A stretch of DNA of 64,000 nt, taken from an uncultured Flavihumibacter sp. GTDB lineage: Bacteria > Bacteroidota > Bacteroidia > Chitinophagales > Chitinophagaceae. The notes below the pieces were generated by a model. It did no database searches. It saw only the letters and a program-made list of their open reading frames with translations, and was not told the origin of the DNA. The stretch is from the NCBI GenBank assembly GCA_902168105.1, contig CABHOY010000026.1, positions 124,001-188,000 on the forward strand, in the 5' to 3' direction. Below, one piece after another: positions 44,686-53,252 of the stretch (position 1 is its first letter; every line of letters begins with the position of its first letter). A program made the translations under genes and the position numbers.

Positions 44686-45030
44686 ATGCAAGTTGCAATC
44701 AAAAGAATTTATGATCCTGCCGGTCCAAAGGACGGCTACAGAATCCTCATAGACCGCTTATGGCCGAGAGGCATCAAAAAAGATGCTGCCGCGATCGACC
44801 AATGGCTCAAAGAAGTAGCCCCTTCCACAAAGTTAAGGACCTGGTTCGGGCATGATCCTGAAAAGTGGAAGGAATTCAAAAAGAAATATAAAGATGAGTT
44901 AGACGGGAATGAAGCCTGGAATGAACTGGAAGCTTTAGCCAAAGCAAAGAAAAAGATCACGCTGTTGTATGGCGCTAAAGATGAAGTACATAACCAGGCG
45001 GTTGTATTGGCGGAATTACTTGGTGAGTAA
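44686..45030 (+). CDS. DUF488 (YeaO-like) protein
   Basis: 114 residues. The family signature is complete: IKRIYDPAGPKDGYRILIDRLWPRG near the start, LRTWFGHDPEKWKEFKKKY in the middle and KKITLLYGAKDEVHNQAVVL at the end. The role of DUF488 proteins is not established. It is a single cytoplasmic domain of normal length, located 114 bases after the ECF sigma gene. No terminator is visible between the two. Confidence 0.9.
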   Translation: MQVAIKRIYDPAGPKDGYRILIDRLWPRGIKKDAAAIDQWLKEVAPSTKLRTWFGHDPEKWKEFKKKYKDELDGNEAWNELEALAKAKKKITLLYGAKDEVHNQAVVLAELLGE

Positions 45031-45123
45031 GCAGTCTTGTGCTATTACAGGTGTTAGCCCTGTCCCGTTTAAAAAAAGGATTGACAAGATGGGGAACAAA
45101 AGGAAAGCCCGGCTTTAACGGTA

Positions 45124-46872
45124 TTACAAATCGAGATCAAGAGCGCTTACGGGAACAGAGCAGCAGATCAGCACATTCCCGTCTGCCGGAGGATCAAGTG
45201 GCTCGGGGGAATAAGCAACGGCTCCATCTATCACACCTGTTTCACAGTTATGACAAACACCCATGCGGCATGACCAGGATACCGGGACATCACAGGCTTC
45301 TGCTGCTTCAAGCAAACTGCCAAAGCGGGGATGCCACCTGAAAGATATTTTGCTTTTACTGAAGGTAACGAGCGGGCCTTGTCCGGTATTATCTGACGGT
45401 AGGTGAGGTGTTTTCCCATTTCCAGCTGCCGCATCTAAATAACTTCCGAATAGCTCAGATCTGATGTTATTACCGGCTATTCCAATGGCTTCCAGTGCTG
45501 CTGTGATATTATGAAGATATGCTGGCGGTCCGCAGAGATAACATTCGCTTTCCACCGGCAGCTGCATCGCTTGCAATTGCTGTAGATCAAGATGTCCTTT
45601 GATATCGTAATCAATCCCGGGATGATCAGCATCATTAGGTGAACTATATATGACCACGCGATGAAATGCTGACAACTGCGTTTCAAGTGTTTTTATTTCC
45701 TCTCTGAAAGCTTCATAAGCGCTGTTCTTACAGGAATGTACCCACCACAGCTCGCGGGCAGGGTCGCGGTGAGCGATATGATGCAGCATGCTTAAAAGGG
45801 GCGTAACACCAACTCCAGCACTCAGGAGCACTAATGGTCCGTTGGCTTCAGACAAAGTAAAAGTGCCACGTGGTGCACTGATCTCAAGTATATCGCCTTC
45901 GTGTACCTGCTCATGCAAATAAATACCGCCAGGGCCATTGAGTTCCCGTTTTACTGCAATGCGTAAACCGGTCGCGTTCTCCGGTCCGCAAAGAGAGTAC
46001 ATACGTATAAGGGGAGCGCCGTCTTTTGGTTGTATACGGACCGCAATATGTTGTCCGGGTAAAAAGGGTGGCAATGGGGTTGCATCGACCGGGCTGAGCT
46101 CAAATGAGCGAACACCTTCGCATTCCATGTGTGTACATTGCACAACGAAAGACCGGAAGCCTGTCCAGGCGGGAGCTTCTGTGGGTGGTCCGCTTAGTCC
46201 GGCATTTCCTTTAACCACACCATTCATTGCGGCGTTCAGCAAATTCCTGAGAGACTCTTTCCAACCTTCGCTGAGTGCGGTAATGCTTAACGCCTTTTGC
46301 AGTTTATCCTCCGGATGGTCTTTTAGATAAAGCAACCCGTCAATCTCCGCGACGCTCATGCTCTCATTGCCGTTTGCGATCTTTTCTATCACATCTCCTG
46401 CACCAACATCTCCTTCCTGGATCACACGGAAATAAAACCCCGGTCGTTTGTGTGTTACCAGTAGTGCAGGCATTTCGGGAACACCTGTACTTATGCCGAC
46501 CCTCCAGCAGGTAACCCTGGGTTGTGTGACCTCAAAAATTGCTGACCCGATCCGGAACCGGTCGCCAATGCAAACCTTGTTATCAGCCATGTCCAACCCT
46601 TCGACAGTGAAGTTCTCACCGAATTGTCCATAAACGAAATCCTCTCGTTGAAGCGCCTCCCGCCAGTACTGATATGATTCAGCCTGGTAGACAAAAACAG
46701 CGCGATGCTCGCCGCCATGTCCCCGGAGATCCGCCTGGGCGTCTCCGTCAAGATTGATCCGTCTTGCGTAAATACGTCCGGTAACAGGGGTTTTATAGAC
46801 CGATGTTCTGACCATCTGGCCCCGCCATTCGATCTCCCGTGGCCGGCCTACGTTTACCGATATAAGTTTCAT
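45124..46872 (-). CDS. MOSC domain fused to ferredoxin-NADP reductase-type flavoprotein with [2Fe-2S] domain
   Basis: 582 residues. The N-terminal MOSC domain (about 30-165, YiiM-like) has GHGGEHRAVFVYQ and QPRVTCWRVG, with Cys and neighbours for molybdenum cofactor binding, then a YiiM-type helical 3-alpha region. The FAD-binding domain (about 240-345) shows LIRMYSLCGPE, and the NAD(P)-binding domain LVLLSAGVGVTPLLSMLH. A plant-type [2Fe-2S] domain closes the protein with Cys535, Cys540 and Cys543 and a fourth at 570 or 571. The whole is a self-sufficient electron chain from NAD(P)H to a molybdenum site, likely reducing N-hydroxylated or similar compounds. All parts are in one frame. Confidence 0.93.
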   Translation of the reverse strand: MKLISVNVGRPREIEWRGQMVRTSVYKTPVTGRIYARRINLDGDAQADLRGHGGEHRAVFVYQAESYQYWREALQREDFVYGQFGENFTVEGLDMADNKVCIGDRFRIGSAIFEVTQPRVTCWRVGISTGVPEMPALLVTHKRPGFYFRVIQEGDVGAGDVIEKIANGNESMSVAEIDGLLYLKDHPEDKLQKALSITALSEGWKESLRNLLNAAMNGVVKGNAGLSGPPTEAPAWTGFRSFVVQCTHMECEGVRSFELSPVDATPLPPFLPGQHIAVRIQPKDGAPLIRMYSLCGPENATGLRIAVKRELNGPGGIYLHEQVHEGDILEISAPRGTFTLSEANGPLVLLSAGVGVTPLLSMLHHIAHRDPARELWWVHSCKNSAYEAFREEIKTLETQLSAFHRVVIYSSPNDADHPGIDYDIKGHLDLQQLQAMQLPVESECYLCGPPAYLHNITAALEAIGIAGNNIRSELFGSYLDAAAGNGKTPHLPSDNTGQGPLVTFSKSKISFRWHPRFGSLLEAAEACDVPVSWSCRMGVCHNCETGVIDGAVAYSPEPLDPPADGNVLICCSVPVSALDLDL

Positions 46873-47227
46873 GCTGCATTAGTTGTGCTTATTTGAAGAT
46901 ATACTCTATGTATGGCTTATAGCATCCTGTCGTGGCAGGATCGCTGACAACAATTGTATTAACAATCATAATGAAGGTCTGTTGCATAGTTTGAAAGAAA
47001 AAATGAAGAAAATTGCCGGTCAGGCGTTTGTGAATGTAAGGGGCCTTTAACGGAGATGGAAATCTATAAAAATAGTTAGCTACTATAGTCAGGAGCAATC
47101 ATTCAAATTGAAATTTTAACCATATATTTAACTGCGAAGTACCCTATTTTACCCCCTTCGCTTTTTCTCATGTGATTGCATTGAATATTACAATTATAAA
47201 ATCCTAATAACTATTTAACCACTCACC
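46873..47227. other. Intergenic region without a recognised gene
   Basis: This 355-bp A/T-rich divergent region separates the MOSC fusion gene and the large propeller gene. I see no ORF longer than a few codons with a plausible start, no terminator and no clear TAnnTTTG element. It must contain promoters for both neighbours. Confidence 0.4.
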
Positions 47228-49351
47228 ATGGCTAAAAAAACTGTTCAATTTAGTGTGAATGTCAAAGACATTACTATCACCTCCGCTACCTATGAGATCC
47301 AGGGTATTGTTAATGGATATGTCGGTACTGCAACCTCCAGGACGCCATTTCAGGGAAATTCTTTCAGCGTTGACCTGCCGGAAAACGAATCCGGATATTT
47401 TGCGGTAACTGTTTTCGTACAGGAATATACGAGCAACGACACTGCCTATACGATAAGCGCCCATCCTGTCAGTTTACTGGCTACATTGTATTTACCCGCT
47501 GTTAGTAGTGAGGTGGTCGTTTGTCCGGAATCGTCCATTGCATCTATATATACATTTGCACGGATGACGACTGTCGGTAGCGACGGTTTGGTAACGATGG
47601 CAGGTACGGAGCGCAATATGAAGATCGCCTATGGCATGAAGCAGAATATTTATCTGACGACGGGCGGTGTTGCTGATATGATCAAAAATTCTCCCAACGG
47701 ATTTGAAACAAACAGTTACCCGATGTTTAACTCGTTGTGTAACCTGTTTTATTACTGTCTCACAAATCCCTTAACTGATTCGGGCATAACTTTCTATGAC
47801 CAGTTCCTCAATTACGCCTGGCACGAAAAGAATACACCCAATACCAGCTTCCTCGGTGCTGTAAGGAACATGTTGTACGATCCGTTCACCAACGCCGGTA
47901 ACATTTATCAGATGCTGGTCGGTAGAAAAGAGATCTATACAGATTCCCTGATCTCCATGAAGAATGTTCCTGACGATCAAAAAGCGCCCGGTCAATGGAC
48001 ACTTACCTTGAAGAGCAACTCTTCCGGATCAAAGAACTTTATACCGGCCGGCGCTGCTTTTGTCGTATTCGATGCTGACGATAATGCCTGGGTTGCCAAT
48101 AACTTCAGGGCAGGTTCTAATCTTTCCGGAACACATTGCGTCGTGTACAAGTATGATGCTACCCCGGCAAGTTTTTCTCCTGTACAAGGTGGCGGATTGT
48201 TAGGGGTAGGCTTTGGCGCCTCAATAGACCCTAAAAAGGAATATATCACATTTGGCAACTTCGGCTGGGGACCTGAATTGAACAATCCCCAGGAAGGAAG
48301 CATCTCCCGGTTTTATTACAAAGATGGAAAGCCTGTAAGCCCTTCCAATGGTTTTACAGCAGGCCTTTCACGGGTACAGGGAATGGAATATGACGCATCC
48401 GGTAATCTCTGGATGGCTTCTGTGGGATGCCAGGACCCGTTTGCTCCTGCGCCGACAGGTGTTTATCCTTTTAAAAGTGAGCCCAGTGCAGTAGTTGTTT
48501 ATCTGAATGGTGAACCAACTGTAGAAAGTATGCTCATCTGCGATGAGTTTCCGGTTAAAAGATCTTCAGATGAAGCCCCAGTGTATTTACGGACGCCTTA
48601 TCTCAAGGTATTCGATGTAATTCCTGATAATAAGGGGAATGCTTACGTTTCCTGTATCGGTAACTATGATAAAGACATTGAGAAATGCGCGCTTTCGGCG
48701 GTATATAAAGTAGCGATGGAGGGAAACAAGCTGGTGGTAAAAGGAGCCTGGTACAGTAATTTTTACAGTGATATAAACAAACAGTATGGCTTTGAATCAC
48801 TTCGTCAGGTAGCTATAAACGGCGAAGGAGATGTTGTGGTGGTGGGCGTAGCCAGTAGCCAGGCGACTATATTAAGTAATGATCTTTCAACAATTAAAGG
48901 TTATTACAATATAAATACCTATGCTCCATGGGGAGTAAAGATCGATAAAAAGCAGACTGTTTTCCTGGCCAACTTCGGGCCTGACAAAGATGCTGCGGGC
49001 GATAACACCCTGGACATAAAAGGACCCTTTGGCGTAACCATGATACGCGATGCCTCCAATCCAGAGTCCGCACAACTGATGACTGTTCCGACAGGCGGAT
49101 CGGAAGTGATGCTGGCAAATGGTCATCCCCTTTATGGCACACAACCCAAACCGCAGCCGCCTGGCGCAAAACATGAGCCTATTCGTATGAAATCTTATCA
49201 GCCGATCATGAGACTCACTTCTACAAATATAGATGGCGCAGGCAACCTGTGGTGTATGAATAACTGGAAGCCCTCGGCCTTTATAGATGTAAAGGATAAT
49301 CCGGGTGGAGATGGTGTGGTGATCTTTCTTGGGATTGCGGAGCCTGAATAG
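47228..49351 (+). CDS. Large hypothetical protein with a beta-propeller region and no signal peptide
   Basis: 707 residues starting MAKKTVQFSVNVKD. The first 100 residues are beta-rich, resembling a small carbohydrate- or Ig-like domain. A Tyr/Asn-rich middle part follows (about 105-235). From about 260 on, NHL/SMP-30-like units are visible: AFVVFDADDNAWVANNF, GMEYDASGNLWMASVG, DVIPDNKGNAYVSCIGNYD and STNIDGAGNLWCMNNW. Their DxxGNxWxA spacing is that of seven-bladed propellers normally found outside the cell, yet there is no signal peptide and no lipobox. It is a single-gene unit with a strong terminator. The function is unknown. Confidence 0.75.
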   Translation: MAKKTVQFSVNVKDITITSATYEIQGIVNGYVGTATSRTPFQGNSFSVDLPENESGYFAVTVFVQEYTSNDTAYTISAHPVSLLATLYLPAVSSEVVVCPESSIASIYTFARMTTVGSDGLVTMAGTERNMKIAYGMKQNIYLTTGGVADMIKNSPNGFETNSYPMFNSLCNLFYYCLTNPLTDSGITFYDQFLNYAWHEKNTPNTSFLGAVRNMLYDPFTNAGNIYQMLVGRKEIYTDSLISMKNVPDDQKAPGQWTLTLKSNSSGSKNFIPAGAAFVVFDADDNAWVANNFRAGSNLSGTHCVVYKYDATPASFSPVQGGGLLGVGFGASIDPKKEYITFGNFGWGPELNNPQEGSISRFYYKDGKPVSPSNGFTAGLSRVQGMEYDASGNLWMASVGCQDPFAPAPTGVYPFKSEPSAVVVYLNGEPTVESMLICDEFPVKRSSDEAPVYLRTPYLKVFDVIPDNKGNAYVSCIGNYDKDIEKCALSAVYKVAMEGNKLVVKGAWYSNFYSDINKQYGFESLRQVAINGEGDVVVVGVASSQATILSNDLSTIKGYYNINTYAPWGVKIDKKQTVFLANFGPDKDAAGDNTLDIKGPFGVTMIRDASNPESAQLMTVPTGGSEVMLANGHPLYGTQPKPQPPGAKHEPIRMKSYQPIMRLTSTNIDGAGNLWCMNNWKPSAFIDVKDNPGGDGVVIFLGIAEPE

Positions 49352-49364
49352 ACATTGCTATAAT

Positions 49365-49407
49365 AAAAAGGAAAGTCTTCAACGTTATGCTGAAGACTTT
49401 CCTTTTT
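49365..49407. terminator. Strong terminator after the propeller gene
   Basis: A perfect 17-bp inverted repeat (49365-49381 with 49391-49407) with a 9-base loop, A-rich on the left and T-rich on the right, lies 13 bases after the stop. Confidence 0.9.
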
Positions 49408-49499
49408 ATAGTGTAGATCGACTGAAATCAACGCCTCTCAATTTATACATGCTACTGGTTGATTAACAGATCATTAACTTATTTAATAGAAATATAATC

Positions 49500-49507
49500 T
49501 AACTTTG
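49500..49507 (+). promoter_or_regulatory. -7 promoter element upstream of the transglutaminase-like gene
   Basis: TAACTTTG matches TAnnTTTG. It lies in the 310-bp gap before the gene at 49662; a TTG at the expected distance was not found. The implied leader is about 150 bases. Apart from the terminator at its left, nothing else was seen in this gap. Confidence 0.35.
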
Positions 49508-49661
49508 CCAAAGGCAGATACGAGAGTCGCACACCACAATGAAAAAATCGCTTGGATAATTCCCTGAATCAGTACATATAATACCTCGATATACAAAGTC
49601 CTGTATCTTAATCTTATTGTAGCACCAACAGCACAGCCAGTACCTCCTTAAAATTGTAAAG

Positions 49662-50990
49662 ATGCAAACCAATAACTTCCACCGGATGGGGTTTAAGCAA
49701 TATCTTCTGCTTACACTTATGCTAACTGTTTCCTTAAATCTTTCTGCACAACTCCCCAAAACACTCAAAAATGCCAATGACATACTGAGGACTGGAGCAG
49801 AAACAATGAGAAATCTAAATAATTTTATAGACGCCACCAAAAGGACCACTGAGCAGTTTAACAAAAATGTAAAGGTGGTGAATAGCAGTACCCCGGCGCC
49901 ATCAGTACCTGCCGATCAGGTCACGAAACCGAAATATAAAAAGGGCGACTTCACTAATTTCAAGTGGGAACCCGTTGCATATTTCGATGGACAGATATTT
50001 CCTTCCATGGTGATAAGCATGGCAAACTATACAGGCAATGTAGACAACCCATTCATGAACTCAGTTAAAAGCAGTGCTTTGGGATTCAGGTTTCTTAGCG
50101 ATAAATCCTACATCCCGGTAAGATGGGAAATTGAGAGTGTCGACAAATCTTATTTCGACAAAGTAAGCGGAGATTTTATGTCGCAACAGGCAGGGCAGGA
50201 AGTATATTTTATGCCTAACATTCCATGGAATATATCAACACTTGCAAAACAGGTTTCAAGTTCCCCTATTAATGTAATGTTCAGGGTATTTGATGAAGAC
50301 GGCAATAAGGCTGAAAAGTCGATCCCGTTATTTATGCGAAGCGTCAATGATTGCATCTACCGCTATCATGAACAGAAGTTCGACTTTCTATTCACGGCCT
50401 TTATACAGGAACAACATCCGGAGATAGATAAGATATTAAAAGAAGCATTGAATACAAAACTGATATCCTCAGTGAGCGGTTACCAGGGAGACGATGTAAA
50501 TACAATACTACAGGTGGCCGCAATATGGAAAGTATTACACGATAGAGGTTTTCAATATAGCAGCGTTACAACCACATCCACTAATAGCACCAATATTATG
50601 CTCAGTCAGGCGGTACGGACATTCGACAATTCAATGAAAACGAATCAGGCGAATTGTGTTGACGGTACAGTGGTCTTTGCGTCTTTGTTAAGGGCTATCA
50701 ATATATCAACCGTGATGGTCATGACACATAACCATTGCTTCCTGGGATTTTATACGAGCAGGAAAAAGGATAAGATCTTATACCTGGAAACAACAATGCT
50801 TTCCAATTCTGATATTATTGATCAGGCAAAGACGCCTGCTAAAAAGAACCAGGCCTATGTGGACCAGTTTATGAAAGCAGTAAGATATGCATCTAATAAA
50901 GAATATCCGGAGTACAAAGCTGCCAACGACTTGATAGAAGTTGATGTTGACTACTACAGGAATTTCGTCAGACCATTACCCTTCCAATAG
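49662..50990 (+). CDS. Secreted transglutaminase-like protein of unknown function
   Basis: 442 residues from ATG 49662; ATG 49686 (MGFKQYLLL) gives a cleaner signal peptide ending LSAQ. After a helical stretch (residues 32-75) comes a beta-rich N-terminal part. The C-terminal part contains NQANCVDGTVVFASLLRAI, then THNHCFLGFY and ILYLETTML. The order Cys, His, Glu matches the catalytic triad of transglutaminase-like cysteine proteases and amidases, with the Cys at the head of a helix as required. The protein is probably exported to the periplasm. The assignment to a named family is not possible by eye, and the activity is inference. Confidence 0.65.
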   Translation: MQTNNFHRMGFKQYLLLTLMLTVSLNLSAQLPKTLKNANDILRTGAETMRNLNNFIDATKRTTEQFNKNVKVVNSSTPAPSVPADQVTKPKYKKGDFTNFKWEPVAYFDGQIFPSMVISMANYTGNVDNPFMNSVKSSALGFRFLSDKSYIPVRWEIESVDKSYFDKVSGDFMSQQAGQEVYFMPNIPWNISTLAKQVSSSPINVMFRVFDEDGNKAEKSIPLFMRSVNDCIYRYHEQKFDFLFTAFIQEQHPEIDKILKEALNTKLISSVSGYQGDDVNTILQVAAIWKVLHDRGFQYSSVTTTSTNSTNIMLSQAVRTFDNSMKTNQANCVDGTVVFASLLRAINISTVMVMTHNHCFLGFYTSRKKDKILYLETTMLSNSDIIDQAKTPAKKNQAYVDQFMKAVRYASNKEYPEYKAANDLIEVDVDYYRNFVRPLPFQ

Positions 50991-51003
50991 ATATATACAA
51001 ACA

Positions 51004-51039
51004 AAAAACGCTTCAGGGATTAGCACCTGGAGCGTTTTT
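51004..51039. terminator. Bidirectional terminator between convergent genes
   Basis: A 14-bp stem with one G-T pair (51004-51017 with 51026-51039) and an 8-base loop ends in five A or T on each side. It separates the transglutaminase-like gene and the alcohol dehydrogenase gene. Confidence 0.85.
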
Positions 51040-51067
51040 GTTTTACGACTAGAACAACTTAATAACA

Positions 51068-52087
51068 TCAGAAATCTGCATTCAGAACAATCCGGTAATT
51101 GGCTTTCCCGGCTTCGAGATGTTCCATTGCTTCATTTACCTTGCTCATAGGAAAGTGTTCCACTTGCGGAGATATTTTATGAAGCGCAGCAAATTGAAGC
51201 ATCTGGTCTATCTGCACTCTGCTGCCTGAAGGTGAGCCGGAAACGGACTTTTTACCTGTGATCAGCGCCAGTGCATAGACTGGTATAGGTTCGAGTACGG
51301 CGCCAACTACATGCAATCTGCCTCCCGGTTTCAATAGGGAAATAATGCTGCCCCAATCCAGCGACACATTTGCCGTGGTTACAATAAAATCAAAAGTTCC
51401 TGCAAGCTTTTTCAATTCTGCGGAATCAATACTGGAGGCTGTATGTGTAGCACCGAATGAACGGGCTTCGTCATACTTATTGCTGCTGGAGGTGAATGCA
51501 GTTGTCTCACATCCCCATGCTTTCAAGAATTTTATAGCCATGTGGCCTAATCCGCCAATACCAAACACGCCCACTTTATGAGTAGGTAGTATATCGCCGC
51601 CAAGCAATGGCGCAAATACAGTGATACCACCACAAAGTAGCGGTCCCGCAGATGGAGGATCAATACCATCCGGAATAGGTACTGCCCATACCCAATGGCT
51701 GCGCACCTGCTGTGCAAATGCACCATGATGCCCTACAATGGTCGCCCCGCCATTAATACAGAGTTCATGATCTCCCCTTAAACAATAATCGCAATGCATA
51801 CAACTATGGGCATTCCATCCAACACCTACCCGCTGGCCTATTTTTAAGCCCTTTTCTCTGGCTATATCGCCCATTGCCACTACCTTTCCGATAGCTTCAT
51901 GTCCCGGTACAAAAGGATAAGAGGATATTCCCCATTCATTCTTTAACATGGACAGGTCCGAATGACAAACACCACAATATTCAACTTCGATATCTACTTC
52001 TTCCGGCCCTAAGACGCCTGACTCATATTGGAAAGGCGCTAATTTCCCGCCAGCGGAACTTGCCGCCCATGCATTTACTACTGCCAT
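51068..52087 (-). CDS. Zinc-dependent NAD(P) alcohol dehydrogenase, YahK/CAD-like
   Basis: 339 residues from ATG 52087. The frame reaches GTG 52213, but that region crosses a strong terminator, so the shorter form is chosen. Catalytic zinc ligands are Cys41 (CGVCHSD) and His63 (PGHE). The structural zinc lobe has Cys96, Cys99, Cys102 and Cys110. The Rossmann motif GIGGLGHMAIKFLKAWG follows. The segment KKSVSGSPSGSR is typical of cinnamyl-alcohol-dehydrogenase-like broad-range aldehyde reductases. The AraC regulator gene just upstream on the same strand may control it. Confidence 0.93.
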   Translation of the reverse strand: MAVVNAWAASSAGGKLAPFQYESGVLGPEEVDIEVEYCGVCHSDLSMLKNEWGISSYPFVPGHEAIGKVVAMGDIAREKGLKIGQRVGVGWNAHSCMHCDYCLRGDHELCINGGATIVGHHGAFAQQVRSHWVWAVPIPDGIDPPSAGPLLCGGITVFAPLLGGDILPTHKVGVFGIGGLGHMAIKFLKAWGCETTAFTSSSNKYDEARSFGATHTASSIDSAELKKLAGTFDFIVTTANVSLDWGSIISLLKPGGRLHVVGAVLEPIPVYALALITGKKSVSGSPSGSRVQIDQMLQFAALHKISPQVEHFPMSKVNEAMEHLEAGKANYRIVLNADF

Positions 52088-52200
52088 TACTTTCGGTTTA
52101 CGTTTTAAATAATAATGTCCTGAATCCACGATGTAACTGAGGCCGCAAGCAATAAAAGTGTTATTGCTATTCTTCTTCTCAGTGTAAGCGTCGACAAATA

Positions 52201-52234
52201 AAAAAGACGACACGAAGTTCGCGCCGTCTTTTTT
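52201..52234. terminator. Terminator between AraC regulator and alcohol dehydrogenase
   Basis: A 9-bp arm AAAAAGACG (52201-52209) pairs with CGTCTTTTT (52225-52233). The inner part pairs imperfectly around a 3-base loop. T runs exist on both strands. On the minus strand it ends the AraC gene 34 bases after its stop. Confidence 0.75.
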
Positions 52235-52267
52235 ATTACAGGTTACCTGTTAGCTCAACTTTTATTA

Positions 52268-53152
52268 CTATTCAGCTTTTTTGCTGACATCCGCCTGACG
52301 GACAGTACTAGGTGCATAACCAAAATATTCTTTAAAGATCCGGGAGAAATGTGAAGGGTTCTCAAACCCTACCATATAACACACATCAAGTACGGAAAGG
52401 TCTGTGTTCTCAAGCGCATCCTTTGCCTTGTTCAATCGCTTAACACGGATCCATTCAGATGGAGACATGTTGTACATGTTGTTGAAGTCACGTTTAAAGC
52501 TTGCAAGGCTGCGACCTGACAGATAAGCAAGTTGCTCGATAGTGATCGGATTAGTGAAATTCTCTTCTATGATCTCTGCAAGTTCAGATTTTACGGGCTT
52601 CTTCATCTGCAGTAACTGTTGTAAAAGATTCTTGTCTGTAGCCGCGACATCGTAAAGCAATTCCAGCATCTTTATTCTCAGTAAGCCTTCATCTACATTA
52701 TCTGGTTCACCAAAATAGGGAACGACAGACTCAAAAAATCGCTTCATTCGCTCTCCAACAGGCTTAGCTGCTATTTTCGCAGGCTCATTACTGCTCACGT
52801 CTTTTATATTGGCAATGCGTATAAAATCCTGTATGAACTCATCTTTCAGGAAAAATAGTACACTGGAATAGGTTGAGTTCTGTTCGAGATTAACTGATTT
52901 ATCATATTGAAGCAAGGCATTCTTTCTCACCAGCAGCATTTCATTCTGCCTCACAGGATAGATGTCCTTCCCATGTGTAATGTTATTCTGACCCTGCGAA
53001 ACATAAAGGAGCAGATGCTCTTCCAGGAACATAGAGCCTTTTGTGCCTTGTATATGCGTACATGACTCTACTACTGAAAGGCCGTTTATCGTCAATGCCC
53101 TGTTGAAATAGGGGGCGTGTATCAATTCGGTGGGGACCCTTGTATATTTCAT
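52268..53152 (-). CDS. AraC-family transcriptional regulator
   Basis: 294 residues. The N-terminal part (about 1-175) is a sensing domain of the type found in AraC-like regulators with FLEEHLLLYVSQG. The C-terminal pair of helix-turn-helix motifs (about 190-285) is clear: ITIEQLAYLSGRSLASFKRDF and the signature LSVLDVCYMVGFENPSHFSRIFKEYFGYAPS. It is a cytoplasmic DNA-binding activator or repressor. It lies upstream of and codirectional with the alcohol dehydrogenase gene, separated by a terminator, so regulation rather than co-transcription is the more likely link. Confidence 0.92.
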   Translation of the reverse strand: MKYTRVPTELIHAPYFNRALTINGLSVVESCTHIQGTKGSMFLEEHLLLYVSQGQNNITHGKDIYPVRQNEMLLVRKNALLQYDKSVNLEQNSTYSSVLFFLKDEFIQDFIRIANIKDVSSNEPAKIAAKPVGERMKRFFESVVPYFGEPDNVDEGLLRIKMLELLYDVAATDKNLLQQLLQMKKPVKSELAEIIEENFTNPITIEQLAYLSGRSLASFKRDFNNMYNMSPSEWIRVKRLNKAKDALENTDLSVLDVCYMVGFENPSHFSRIFKEYFGYAPSTVRQADVSKKAE

Positions 53153-53252
53153 ACTATAAAGTTATGATATTCTATGCTTTAGGGGCTGTTCTTTTTAGCT
53201 CAGATATCTTTACTTTACAGCTGCCATATTGCAATAATCACCCTGTTTCGCA

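Noticed and set aside
45938..46330. 130-codon plus-strand frame inside the MOSC fusion gene
   Set aside because: It is antisense to conserved FAD-domain and MOSC sequence and is treated as a shadow frame.
52088..52213. N-terminal extension of the alcohol dehydrogenase from GTG 52213
   Set aside because: The extension overlaps a strong terminator hairpin and has no similarity to the family; the ATG at 52087 gives the normal length.
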